Below, in pieces: positions 10,661 through 20,648 of a stretch of DNA of 64,000 nucleotides; position 1 is the stretch's first letter; the number at the start of each line of letters is the position of its first letter. A program made the translations under genes and the position numbers. Source of the stretch: Cordilura impudica (taxonomy: Eukaryota; Arthropoda; Insecta; Diptera; Scathophagidae); assembly GCA_963682025.1 (NCBI GenBank), contig OY821521.1, positions 49,955,307-50,019,306 on the forward strand, read 5' to 3'. Below the pieces are notes generated by a model. It did not search any database and was not told where the DNA came from. It was given only the letters and a program-made list of their open reading frames with translations.

Positions 10661-11791
10661 ATGCCTAAAGATACGGAGAAAACTGAAACACCACAGTTTA
10701 AACCATACTTCAACATATTACAAAGCAACGATATACTCAACACAATGACATCAACATCATCAACAGCAACACTAACTTCTGCTCCAACACAAACATCAGC
10801 ACCCACAGCAGTGCCAACAGAAACATCATCGTTGGGTCCGATTCCAATTTCTATCCTTTTGAAGGAAGTAGATAGAATAAATGTTTTCACTGGAAAAGAT
10901 CGAGACTATGACATATCATCATTCATCAAGGAAGTCGAAATCTTCCTACGAATTTTTCAAGATGGTGAAATGGAGGAATATATATACCATCGCTGCATAC
11001 TTAAGAAGATACAGGGAGAAGCAGCCAATATAATTCGAGGTTTAACCGATAAATCATGGCAGAACGTGAAAAATGAGCTATTAAAGGTGTTCGGCATCAG
11101 GGAAAGCTACACCCAACTATACCATAGAGCACTATCAACAAAAAACAATGATGTAAGTCAATTATATAATAATTTAAAAATAATATTAGATAAGTTGAAT
11201 ACAAAATACGAACAAGATTCATGTAAACCATTAGAATTCAACCCAAATATAAACGAATCAATGATTTTTCGAACTTTTGTTAATGGTATACCTCCGCATT
11301 TGGCAAGTGTTATATATAGCCGAAATATTAATACTATTCGCGAAGCATATCATTGTTTACAGGAATGCGACATGATCAGGGAAAATAATCGACATTTTAG
11401 AAATACTAATCAAAATATTAAATACACTAACCAAAATTCTACCCATAATTATTCCGAACCTCACCAAAGGCAAAATTTTCGACAAACAAATTTTAGACCG
11501 AGTAGACAGAATTTCCCAGACCAACGGACACAAGGTTTTTCTTGTCACCAAACACAAAACTTTCCAAATTCAAATCGACAAACACAAGGTTTTGATAATC
11601 GGCAAGGGCAATATTCAAACGTAATTCGAAATTCGCAACAGTTCCGACAATCTAATCAGTCGCGACAAAATTCTGGTCAACATCGACATAATGTTGAACC
11701 GATGGAAATAGATCATATTGAACAGAGTGAAATTGTTCCGAATGAGGAAGCAAATTTTCGTTCAGCCGAAAAGAAAACGGTTTACCGATAG
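10661..11791 (+). CDS. gag: Errantivirus Gag
   Basis: 376 codons from the ATG at 10661; the frame is open upstream only to a TTG, so this ATG is chosen. Gag should assemble the virus-like particle and bind genomic RNA. The N-terminal part is Ser/Thr/Pro-rich (residues ~25-55), the middle is a helical capsid-like region, and the C-terminal third is rich in Gln, Asn, Arg and Phe. No CCHC zinc knuckle is visible, as is usual for errantivirus Gag, where basic residues bind RNA. A PMEIDHIE motif near the end resembles the EPMD/E-type motif of gypsy-group Gags. The last 40 bases overlap the pol frame, which lies in -1. Confidence 0.9.
   Translation: MPKDTEKTETPQFKPYFNILQSNDILNTMTSTSSTATLTSAPTQTSAPTAVPTETSSLGPIPISILLKEVDRINVFTGKDRDYDISSFIKEVEIFLRIFQDGEMEEYIYHRCILKKIQGEAANIIRGLTDKSWQNVKNELLKVFGIRESYTQLYHRALSTKNNDVSQLYNNLKIILDKLNTKYEQDSCKPLEFNPNINESMIFRTFVNGIPPHLASVIYSRNINTIREAYHCLQECDMIRENNRHFRNTNQNIKYTNQNSTHNYSEPHQRQNFRQTNFRPSRQNFPDQRTQGFSCHQTQNFPNSNRQTQGFDNRQGQYSNVIRNSQQFRQSNQSRQNSGQHRHNVEPMEIDHIEQSEIVPNEEANFRSAEKKTVYR
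11752..11758 (+). promoter_or_regulatory. Candidate -1 ribosomal frameshift site (A AAT TTT)
   Basis: AAATTTT fits the X XXY YYZ slippery rule in the gag reading frame (…GCA AAT TTT CGT…). The pol frame is -1 relative to gag and is open from 11746, so slippage here gives a continuous Gag-Pol reading into the protease. No pseudoknot was modelled. Confidence 0.7.
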
Positions 11792-14700
11792 TACAATTAA
11801 CTATTGGTAATTCCAAGATAAGATGTTTGATTGATACTGGATCAACCACATCAATATTAAATTGTAATGCACTTCCTAGTTATGAACGTATAAAATTAAG
11901 AAAACCATTAACTTTCTCAACTCTGGCAAGCAAAGTAGTTATAAGTGAGGAAATTGTCACGGAAATCCCAGAAGAGTTTTCCGATAATAATTTTATGGCT
12001 TGGAAATTGTTGAAATTGACTAATAATAGATTTGATGGAATAATTGGTAATAATATATTGAAACCTTTAGGTGCAAAAATTTGTTTAGAAGAACGGTATA
12101 TTCAGATTAATGATAGAAAAATTTTTTTTACAAATTCATTTCCTTGCTATTATAACGAGATTCATGCATTGGAATTTTTAGATGTCAATAAGGAGAACAT
12201 TAAAAAACTTTTTAGAGTCGACATGAATTCCGAAGAGAAAGAGTTTCTTCGTGATCTCATAAGTAAAAATAGCGACTTGTTGTTTCATGAAGGTGATTCA
12301 CTTACTCATACTCATGAGATAAGACATTCCATAATTACTACTACAGATAAACCTGTATACTCTAAAATATACAGATATCCCAAAATACATGAAGACGAAA
12401 TTAACAGGCAGATCCAAGAAATGTTACAACAGAAAATAATTGTGGAAAGTAACTCTGCCTATAATTCTCCTATCTGGGTTGTTCCAAAGAAAATGGACCA
12501 ATCGGGCAGGAAGAAGTGGCGCATTGTTGTTGACTACAGAAAATTGAACGAGATAACGGTGGACGACAAATTTCCAATACCCAATATAGAAAATATATTG
12601 GATAAATTGGGAAAATCTACTTATTTTACAACATTGGATTTAGCCAAGGGTTTTCACCAAATTCTCATGAATACAAACGATAGAAAAAAAACAGCTTTCT
12701 CGACTCCCTTGGGACATTTTGAATACAACAGGATGCCCTTTGGATTAAAAAATGCTCCAGCAACCTTTCAACGTCTTATGAACTCGGTACTTAGAGAATA
12801 TATTAATAAAATTTGCGTTGTTTATTTAGATGACATTTTAATTTTTAGTACATCATTAACAGAGCATGTACAGAGTGTCAACAAAATTTTTCAAAAATTA
12901 CGAGAGCATAATCTGAAGATACAGCTCGACAAATGCGTTTTTTTGGCGAAGGAAACTGAATACCTTGGTCATGTTCTGAGCGAGGAAGGTCTAAGACCTA
13001 ACCCAAATAAAATTGATGCAATTCAGAAGCTAAAGCTTCCTGAAACAACTAAACAGATAAAATCTTTCTTAGGAGTTACGGGGTACTACCGAAAATTTAT
13101 TAAAGACTACGCAAAAGTTGCACAAGGATTAACTAAATATCTAAAGAAGAATACGAAAATTAATCTCAACGATCCTAATTATCATGATTCCTTTGAAAAA
13201 TTGAAAAAGTTGATCATTAACCCACCGATACTTAAGTATCCAGATTATTCAAAAAAATTTAAATTAACTACTGATGCAAGTGGTTATGCTGTAGGTGCCG
13301 TATTGTCTCAGGAAAATCATCCAATTGCCTATGCAAGTAGAACATTGAATGACCACGAGAGGCATTATGCGACTGTGGAAAAAGAATTGCTGGCTATTGT
13401 TTGGGCAGTAAACTACTTCCGTCCATATCTATATGGCAGGCAATTTGAACTATTTACGGACCATCAACCATTGGTTTGGCTTCAATCCAAAACCAAGGGT
13501 AAAGATATAAACCAAAGACTCCAGCGTTGGCTGTTGAGGTTGGGAGAGTATGATTTTAAAATAAGTTACATCAAGGGTAAAGAGAACGTTGTAGCCGATT
13601 TTATGAGCCGTATAAATGCACCAAATGATATTGTTTTCATGGCAGATGATCAAATGAGTGTGGCTGCAACTATCCATTCTCAACAGGAAGAATTGAATGA
13701 TCATTTTTTTATTTTGGACACAGTCGTTAATAGATTTGAGAAGCAAATAATACTAACTGATAACAAAACTAATGAAACTCAAATCATTGACGGCAAACAT
13801 AAAATTTTTTTAAACACTAACGATATCATAACCGGTACAATGACCGATATAATTAGAAGGAATATAACTATCAAGAGAAATTTGAAGATAGGTATTTACA
13901 CCGAATTGTCTGATTATTTGTACAATAAAGTACAATTAAAGCTAATTGAAATATTCGGTAACTCAATAAAATTTGTCCGATGTGTTTATCACGCTAAAGA
14001 TATGCTGAATGAGGATGAATTGTATAGATATATAGCAAAATACCATAAAAATGAAACAGGTCATGCAGGAATTAACGAAAATTATTGTGGTTTGAAAACT
14101 AAAATTTATTTTAACAATCTTAAACATTTTATTCAGAAATACGTTAATAATTGTAATGTTTGCAACAAATCCAAATATGATAGGAAACCAATAACACCAA
14201 AATTTCATGTCACAGAAACACCAAAAGATGTTAATGAAATAGTACATATGGACGTATATACAAATAAGAAACACAGTTTTTTATCTTTCATTGACAAATT
14301 TTCAAAATACGCAGTTATGTTATATTTGGAAGACAGAAATAGCTGTACAATAGTAGAGAAAATTAGACTCTATATATCAATGAGAGGTAAACCAAACAAA
14401 GTAGTTACAGACAACGAATTCGCATCCATCAATGTAAAGAACTTTTTACGAGAGGAAAATATTACAGTTCATTTCACCAAACCTAACAACCATACAGGAA
14501 ATGCAGATATCGAAAGATTACATAGTAGCATATCAGACAAGTTTAGAACATTAGAATTTCAACGATCAGAATTATCAGTACAAGAGCGAATGTATAAATG
14601 TGTTGAATGGTATAATAAATCCATTCACTCAACAACGATGAGCAGACCATTTGATGTAATACAAGGAACAATAGATAAAATAAAATTATATAATCGATTA

Positions 14701-14943
14701 AAAGACTTTAAGGATAAAATTATAACAAAAAGAAATTTGAATAGGGAACAATTTAATTATGACAAACCAGAAGCATATGTGAAAAATTATAAAGCTTTAA
14801 GACATAAATACGAACCTCGTTATAGAAAACTGAAAGTAGATAATATCCACCCAACTAACATCAAACGTCCCTTTAAATTTGCAGATTCACTGGATATTAC
14901 GGCTTACGATTCTAATCCTACTAATATCACCGGTAATGAATAA
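11752..14943 (+). CDS. pol: Errantivirus Pol: protease, reverse transcriptase, RNase H, integrase
   Basis: Expressed by -1 frameshifting from gag; the first Leu-Ile-Asp-Thr-Gly is at 11827. Numbering from 11827 as residue 1: protease DTG 3-5; RT with LDLAKGFHQI near 270 and catalytic YLDD at 333-336; RNase H acidic residues D483, E520 and D545; integrase zinc motif H740, H746, C776, C779 and catalytic D809, D862, E896 (33 residues between the last two). All hallmark residues are present and no stop interrupts 1038 codons. The stop overlaps the start of env by 8 bases. It would copy viral RNA and insert the cDNA in the host nucleus. Confidence 0.93.
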   Translation, partial: KFSFSRKENGLPIVQLTIGNSKIRCLIDTGSTTSILNCNALPSYERIKLRKPLTFSTLASKVVISEEIVTEIPEEFSDNNFMAWKLLKLTNNRFDGIIGNNILKPLGAKICLEERYIQINDRKIFFTNSFPCYYNEIHALEFLDVNKENIKKLFRVDMNSEEKEFLRDLISKNSDLLFHEGDSLTHTHEIRHSIITTTDKPVYSKIYRYPKIHEDEINRQIQEMLQQKIIVESNSAYNSPIWVVPKKMDQSGRKKWRIVVDYRKLNEITVDDKFPIPNIENILDKLGKSTYFTTLDLAKGFHQILMNTNDRKKTAFSTPLGHFEYNRMPFGLKNAPATFQRLMNSVLREYINKICVVYLDDILIFSTSLTEHVQSVNKIFQKLREHNLKIQLDKCVFLAKETEYLGHVLSEEGLRPNPNKIDAIQKLKLPETTKQIKSFLGVTGYYRKFIKDYAKVAQGLTKYLKKNTKINLNDPNYHDSFEKLKKLIINPPILKYPDYSKKFKLTTDASGYAVGAVLSQENHPIAYASRTLNDHERHYATVEKELLAIVWAVNYFRPYLYGRQFELFTDHQPLVWLQSKTKGKDINQRLQRWLLRLGEYDFKISYIKGKENVVADFMSRINAPNDIVFMADDQMSVAATIHSQQEELNDHFFILDTVVNRFEKQIILTDNKTNETQIIDGKHKIFLNTNDIITGTMTDIIRRNITIKRNLKIGIYTELSDYLYNKVQLKLIEIFGNSIKFVRCVYHAKDMLNEDELYRYIAKYHKNETGHAGINENYCGLKTKIYFNNLKHFIQKYVNNCNVCNKSKYDRKPITPKFHVTETPKDVNEIVHMDVYTNKKHSFLSFIDKFSKYAVMLYLEDRNSCTIVEKIRLYISMRGKPNKVVTDNEFASINVKNFLREENITVHFTKPNNHTGNADIERLHSSISDKFRTLEFQRSELSVQERMYKCVEWYNKSIHSTTMSRPFDVIQGTIDKIKLYNRLKDFKDKIITKRNLNREQFNYDKPEAYVKNYKALRHKYEPRYRKLKVDNIHPTNIKRPFKFADSLDITAYDSNPTNITGNE
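14869..14884 (+). promoter_or_regulatory. Candidate 3' splice site for env mRNA
   Basis: A pyrimidine-leaning run ending TTTGCAG places the exon start at 14885, in frame with the hydrophobic leader of env. Errantivirus env is known to be translated from a singly spliced RNA. I could not pick a convincing donor near the gag start. Confidence 0.5.
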
Positions 14944-16417
14944 CTTATTGATTCAACCTATAAATGAAGGCAACAGTGGATATACGGAAATTAAGTTGGA
15001 CAATGTAACAATGGTCGAAGCATATACAACGATAGTTCACACCATTTATCTAAGTGAAATCCAGGAAATAATTAGCCACATTGAAAATAGTATACAGCAG
15101 TCTAACATAAATAAACAAGTCTTACAAGCTCAGCTTAACAGGGTTATAATAAAGTTTCGTACTCTGCAATTGAATAGAGGTAAAAGAGGTTTAGCTAATG
15201 TTTTGGGATCAGGTCTGAAATGGATGGCAGGAACTATGGACGAAGAAGATAGGGAAACAATACAGAATCATTTACAAATTATAGATAACAATAATCATAA
15301 TATAATAGAAACCGCAAACAAACAAATAAAAATTACAAATCATTTCAATGAAACACTAACTAACTTAAAACACACTATTGAATCGGATAGAGATATTATT
15401 CTGGCAAAAATCAATTCAATAGACAAAAATAACTTAGATATTTTTTCACACATTTTTTATCTTGATTTGGTGCTAAAGATTAAAACATTGGACGAACAGA
15501 TTGAGCATATACAAGATAATATTATTGCAGCTAACCACAATCTTATGACTAACAATATACTAACACCAGAGGAAATTAATGATTTAAATATTGATTTCAA
15601 TAAATTACAACAAATACAATTAACAGTTGCTAAATACCGGAATGAACAAATTGTATTTTTTATAAAGATACCACTAAATATTATTACAGTCCCAAAATCA
15701 TTGATTATGCCAATTAAAAACAAGGAAGGTTTTGAATTAGATATAAGAATACAAGAAATTGTTATTATCAATAATACTGTTTACAATTACAATAACGAAC
15801 AAAATATTTCCAATCTAAAAAAATCAAACCTATGTATTTTTAGTAATAAGCAAAAGTGTTACAAAATTCTCAATAATAAAGAAGAAATTTTAGAGGTTGA
15901 ACAGGGAATGGTGCTTCTAAAGAATGTAAATGGTGCAAAGGTAGAAAGTAACTGCGACAGCAGGAAATTAGTTTTAAGTGGAAATCAACTTCTTACATTT
16001 AATGATTGCAAAATAAAAATTGATGGCAATATTTATGAAAATAAACAAAAAGAATATAAAACCAGTTTTGCATTATCACCAAATTTAAATTTAAATAATA
16101 TGGAAACAACCATTTCTTTGGATCAAATAGCTATAAATGAAGTGGAACATATAAAAACCATAGAAGAATTGAAATATCATAAAGCAATACATTTTAATTC
16201 AATAATTGGTAATTATTTTCTAACTATCTGTATTGCAATTATATGTTTAACTTTTATAATCATAATTTATAAGAAATACAAAAAATCTCTTAAGAAAATC
16301 CAGGAGAATTTTCAATCTAAGGAGGGAGGAGTTAAGTCCAATGGAACACTGAACTCAACAGATTCCATCGAACTTGAAAACCCTATATCTAGCATAAGAA
16401 TAAATTGCCAAGAATAA
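14936..16417 (+). CDS. env: Errantivirus envelope glycoprotein
   Basis: 493 codons from the first in-frame ATG at 14936; the frame opens further upstream. Codons before that ATG encode a hydrophobic LRLTILILLIS stretch suited to a signal peptide, and an acceptor-like CTTTAAATTTGCAG precedes them. The native protein is therefore probably made from a spliced mRNA entering at 14885. A furin-type RGKR site precedes a GLANVLGSG fusion-peptide-like segment at residue ~85, as in baculovirus F-type fusion proteins. A membrane span lies near residues 427-446, followed by a basic cytoplasmic tail. The last 29 codons lie inside the 3' LTR. It would mediate membrane fusion if expressed. Confidence 0.88.
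   Translation: MNNLLIQPINEGNSGYTEIKLDNVTMVEAYTTIVHTIYLSEIQEIISHIENSIQQSNINKQVLQAQLNRVIIKFRTLQLNRGKRGLANVLGSGLKWMAGTMDEEDRETIQNHLQIIDNNNHNIIETANKQIKITNHFNETLTNLKHTIESDRDIILAKINSIDKNNLDIFSHIFYLDLVLKIKTLDEQIEHIQDNIIAANHNLMTNNILTPEEINDLNIDFNKLQQIQLTVAKYRNEQIVFFIKIPLNIITVPKSLIMPIKNKEGFELDIRIQEIVIINNTVYNYNNEQNISNLKKSNLCIFSNKQKCYKILNNKEEILEVEQGMVLLKNVNGAKVESNCDSRKLVLSGNQLLTFNDCKIKIDGNIYENKQKEYKTSFALSPNLNLNNMETTISLDQIAINEVEHIKTIEELKYHKAIHFNSIIGNYFLTICIAIICLTFIIIIYKKYKKSLKKIQENFQSKEGGVKSNGTLNSTDSIELENPISSIRINCQE
16319..16329 (+). other. Polypurine tract
   Basis: AAGGAGGGAGG sits directly before the 3' LTR and lies inside the env coding sequence, as required for plus-strand priming. Confidence 0.9.
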
Positions 16418-17013
16418 AATAAATACCATATTATTAAAATTATAATTTTTAATAACTAGAACAAAGTGTTAATAAACTTTGTATTAATAAAATTGTTTAC
16501 TCAATAATTATTTCAGTTCATCATTTAAAATGAAATAAATGTCAAACTAACAGAATTATAATTTTAAACGAAAACAAAGTGTTAATAAACTTTCATATGG
16601 AAACTTACTTCATTCATTGAAACTTGATACCTTTGTTTTCGTCATTAAACTAGAACAAAGAGTTAATAAACTTTGTATTGAAATTTTGTTTATTCATTTC
16701 AATCATTTAAAATAAAATAAATGTCAAATCACCAAAATTACAGTTTCAAAACGAAAACAAAGTGTCGATAAACTTTCGTATGAAAAACTCACTTTGTTTT
16801 CGTCATTTACTTCCTACAAAATACAATATTGTTTTATGACCAACCAATTAAACGTTCTATAAAAGAAACCAATAGCATAAGCATATTTTTTTTATTGAAT
16901 ATTTATAGTTTTAGATTAAGAATATTTTTGTATAAAAATATAGCAAACAATAAAGTAAAGAGCAGTTCATATTAACATTCCAACCAAATGTATTCGTGGA
17001 CTTTCATTTAACT
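16330..17013 (+). repeat. 3' LTR of the errantivirus
   Basis: 684 bp, base-for-base the same as the 5' LTR by visual comparison. It contains the env stop (16417), TATAAAAG at 16858 and AATAAA at 16949. Identity of the LTRs argues for very recent integration. Confidence 0.95.
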
Positions 17014-17895
17014 CGCGTGGCCAAACACAGTCACAGAGTGATCTAAATGTCATTTCCCCTCATCCGATCGATCTCAAACTTGGTCCATACACTTGCTGTG
17101 AAAAAAGATTAACTTTGACTTAGTCATGCACAGTCATGCGTGATCACGCACAGTCACGGAGTGATTTAAATGTCATTTCCCCTCAGCCGATCATTTTCAA
17201 ACTTGGTCAGCACACTTGCCGTAAAAAAAAAGTTAACATTGAATTAGTCACGCGCAGTCACGCCTAGCCACGCACAGTCACGTAGTGATCTAAACCCCAT
17301 TTCCCCTTATCGGATCGATCTGAAACTTGGTAGATTGACTTGCTGTGAAAAAATATTAACTTTGATATAGTCACGCACAGCCACGCATGGTCACGTACAG
17401 TCACGGTGTGATCTAAATGTCATTTACCCTCATCCGACCGCTCTGAAACTTGGTCGATATACTTGCTGTAAGGAAAGATCAATTTCGACATAGTCACGCA
17501 TAGTCACGCACAGTCACGGAGTGATATAAAACCCATTTTCCCTTATCCGATCAATCTAAAACTTGGTCGATAGACTTGCTGTGAAAAAAGAGTAACTTTG
17601 ACATAGTCAAATACAATCGTGCATAGTCACACATTGTCACGGAGAGATTAAAACCTCACTTCCCCTCATCCGATCGATCTGAAACTTAGTCCATACACTT
17701 GCTAAGAAAAAAAGATTAACTTTGACATAATCACGCACAGTCACGCATAGTCACGCACAGTCACGGAGAGATTAAAACCCCGCTTCGCCTCATCCGATGG
17801 TTCTGAAACTTTGTCCGTAGACTTGTTGTGCCCAAAGATTAATTTTAAGATAGTCACACACAGTCACGCACAGTCACGGAGATATTCAAAACTCA
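17014..17895 (+). repeat. Satellite of ~113-125-bp monomers inside Transib copy 1
   Basis: About seven and a half monomers; landmarks GAGTGATCTAAAT, CATCCGATCGATCTGAAACT and AACTTTGACATAGTCACGC recur. Monomer starts fall near 17030, 17155, 17279, 17402, 17515, 17637, 17761 and 17875. Short CACGCACAGT/CACGCATAGT sub-repeats vary in number between monomers and explain the length variation. The same satellite is inverted in Transib copy 2 (59866-60350), and a related unit sits in the MITE at 52704. Confidence 0.9.
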
Positions 17896-18345
17896 TATCC
17901 GTAAGGGAAGAAAGAGTTTTAATAAAAACTTGTTTTTATGGGTTAGATTATTTTTTCGGTTTACAACTAATACTTCTTACAAATTTTGTGAGTTCAATTT
18001 TGTCAGAAAATGCCCCGTAAACTTTTTATTCCTAATGTTCACAAGAGCCAAAGGTTGACTTTTTTGAAAGAGCCCGAGTTAAAATATAATTTATTAAGCA
18101 GCGAACGTAAAAGTTAACTGACATAGGTTCAAGATAAGAGAAGTTTCAATGAAATAGGCGAATGTTTCACTTTAGTTAAAATTTTTTTTATCGTCTTTTT
18201 AAATATTTCTATATTAATTTTTATTCTAAATTTGTAAAATACATAAATTTTTAAATCAAGAAAAATTGTTAACTATATAAAAAAGAGTATAACTAATTGT
18301 TAGTGTACTGAAAAACTATTTCAGATCAGACAATTTTAGTAATTA

Positions 18346-18705
18346 TCTATAATATTAATATGCTAGATGATTTCTTGTGACTGATATTTTGTTCTACCGT
18401 TTTATCTCAATTTTGATCAAACGTATATTATTTAAAAGGTATTTCGTTTTAGCCATTTTGCAGATTTACAGATTTTTAAATTTTTCCCTTTATTTTGAGT
18501 AAATTGCATTTAACGTTGCTACTAACAAATACATAAAATTATACAATGCTATGTGTGTGTTTAGTTTGTAATAAAAATGAGTTTGTTTTTGTGTTGATTT
18601 GTGAATTGGCTATAATTGATTAGCATACTTTTAGGGTCTTTATTTAATGAAAAAATAAAATTTCTTAGAATTTGCGCTCGAATTTCGGGGGCTGGAATCT
18701 GCTAG
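18346..18705 (+). mobile_element. non-autonomous Helitron, copy 2 (inside Transib copy 1)
   Basis: A|TCTATAATATTAATATGC ... CTGGAATCTGCTAG|T, 360 bp, same family as 4747. It inserted into Transib copy 1 just beside the remaining transposase fragment. Non-coding. Confidence 0.85.
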
Positions 18706-18706
18706 T

Positions 18707-19660
18707 TTATTCTAAATAGCCTTGATTTTCAGCTTCTAGAAGTTGTTTGGCTTCTTCGTCTAATTCAATAGAGGTAGTTTTCCATTTTTGTCGAATGTTG
18801 GACATATATGGATCTGAAGTGCAACATCTGAATATTTTTCCTGTGTTGTGCTCGCGAAAGAAGTCTTTGTTCCTTTTTTCTTGCGCTTTTTCAGATGGAT
18901 CTCCTATTGATAGCATATTGTTTTGAATAATTTGTTCTCCCATGGTACAAAATTGTATGAACTGTGGATGGCATATATCTCCAAAAGTACTTTTCGTTAT
19001 AAAGTATGGCTGATTTATTTTTGCATTTATCTTTCTGCTGCATGTTAGAACTTGTAATATGATTTTGAATCTTCTTATTTATTTATAATCTACACCTGTG
19101 ATAGACTCTGCAGTTTCTGGATCGGAAAAAAATCTCCTTGCAGTATTTCCATCATTTGAGTTTCCTTCTCCTTGCTTTGGTTGGTCGATTATGAGGCCTG
19201 GCTGTAGATATTTTTCTTCAATTTTTTTTCCTTTCTTTTTTCTTAATTTTTTTTGTTTTTTCTCACTGTTTCGCCAAACGGACCAAATTCCAAATCATAA
19301 CCCAATTTAAGAATATGCTCCATAAAACGTATTCTAGCATGAAGAGGGGACATTCCAAATTCGTAGGCTTCCTTAAAACTATCGTTTTGTGGTGGGGGTT
19401 GGCTTAATTGACTCGATGTCTTTTGGCATATAATCCAGCTTGACGATGACTTTGTTTCGGTTAAAGCTTGTGGAACTTCTCCATCAATCATTGTGAAACA
19501 CAGTATAGAATTTACTTTAATGTCTTGGTCATCAAATTTAAATATTACAGGTTGTAATTCTTTAATTTGACCTGTTATTTTTTAAACTTCTTTAGTTATG
19601 ACATCTTTGGTTTCCTTTTTGAATGCAAATTATATTGGTCTGCAATACTTTTTTGACCCA
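18707..19660 (-). pseudogene. Transib/RAG1-type transposase, degraded C-terminal half (copy 1)
   Basis: Read on the minus strand from 19660 down, frames broken by stops and shifts encode a segment with QALTETKSSSS, then SPLHARIRFMEHILKLGYDL, and farther on PSEKAQEKRNKDFFREHN and DPYMSNIRQKWK. The order and spacing match the RAG1/Transib catalytic core: a cysteine-containing linker, the LH..IRF.E..L helix, and the SE....RNK region carrying the third catalytic acid. Much sequence between the two blocks is deleted. The same gene remnant is at 61059-61640. Non-functional. The family call is strengthened by the CACAGTG termini around it. Confidence 0.7.
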
Positions 19661-20023
19661 GACCCTAACACATTTAAAAAAGTGAAGCATACCTGCTCAT
19701 ATCTTAGAAGGGTGTGTCGCAAAAATTTTTTACCATTTACCTGTTATTTAAAATGTTTTTCCATTTTGTCAGTTAGTTAAACTATATAACTCAAGTTCCG
19801 ACTAGTAATGTTTTTGAAAAATACCTATGTAAATGTACCTGTCAAAATAAAAAGATTTTATCCATTAATATAATTTAACAATAAAGTGCATTATGTCTCA
19901 ACCCTTTTCTATAAGTATATAACAACTCGTGTCAACTCTACCGTTTCCTTTTTCTGTCAGTATAAATAACAAATAAACTCACGCAAAAAAATACACCGGT
20001 ACGACCAACTTTTGTATTCATAA

Positions 20024-20175
20024 CCCACAGACGGACGGACGGACATCGACTAAGAAAGGGATTTTCAGTCGATCAGTTTAATAAAAGATGGGTATAGGTC
20101 CAATATTTTTGGTAGTTACAAACAAAAGGGCGAACTCATTATACCCTAACCACATAGTGGAAAACTTTTGTTTGC
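20024..20175 (-). mobile_element. Type-2 element fragment inside Transib copy 1
   Basis: GACGGACGGACGGACATCG followed by AAAAGATGGGTATAGG and the TATACCCTAACCACATAGTGG end, reverse of the start of the element at 8457. Also present at the matching place in Transib copy 2 (61740-61890), so it entered before the two copies separated. Confidence 0.75.
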
Positions 20176-20648
20176 ACGGAAAATTCTTTCCGTGCACACG
20201 AGCGGAAACTGACGAGTATATAATGGAGTATATGAGTGTTGGGGAGGGCTCGGACTATAGAAGAGTGCAAGATTTTTTTGATGGGCAGGAGGAGTTTTGC
20301 TCTATTAAGTAGGAGACTGCCTTTATATTTCTAACATTAATAGCTTAGAAGTTGTAAAATTATACAAAATTTATTTTACGTTAAAATCTTTTAAAACAAA
20401 AAAGTTACAGTCATTTAAAAATTAAAATTTACAATGAAATTTTTAATTTTAGCAAAATACTGAGAAGGTCCATTTTCGTAGACCCTATTCGCTGTGATAA
20501 AGTTGAAATAGAGTCGCAATTTTTTGGCTCCCAAGGTTCACTGGTATTAACTTTCAAATGAATGAAATAACTTTAAAATCGGTAACCATAAAAATAAAAA
20601 AATGATTTCAAAATAAAATGATCTCAAAATATGGTCCACAGTTCGGTG

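Larger units (their letters stand above)
9557..17013 (+). mobile_element. Complete errantivirus (gypsy-group LTR retrotransposon with env)
   Basis: 7457 bp, bounded by 684-bp LTRs (AGTTAA...TTAACT) and a 4-bp duplication CGCG at 9553-9556 and 17014-17017. Internal order: tRNA-Ser primer site, leader with palindromes, gag, pol (protease, RT, RNase H, integrase), env, polypurine tract. This is the layout of insect errantiviruses such as 17.6, 297 and ZAM. Reading both LTRs side by side I found no difference, and all three frames are open, so the insertion is recent and could be active. CGCG fits the YRYR target pattern of this group. A BLAST search would show whether it is a named family. Confidence 0.93.
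8379..20643 (-). mobile_element. Transib DNA transposon copy 1, opened by three later insertions
   Basis: The left end is CACAGTGAACCAT and the right end, read inward on the minus strand, is AACTGTGGACCATAT. They form terminal repeats headed by a CACWGTG heptamer like the RAG recombination signal. Flanking pentamers CGTCG and CGGTG look like a decayed 5-bp GC-rich target duplication, known for Transib. A degraded RAG1/Transib-type transposase lies on the minus strand at 18707-19660. The element holds a type-2 element (8457-9255), a satellite, the errantivirus (9557-17013) and a Helitron (18346-18705). Copy 2 at 59570-62445 lacks the type-2 element and the errantivirus and so gives empty sites. 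Confidence 0.75.

Noticed and set aside
13450..14274. Minus-strand frames under pol
   Set aside because: Shadows of the pol coding sequence.
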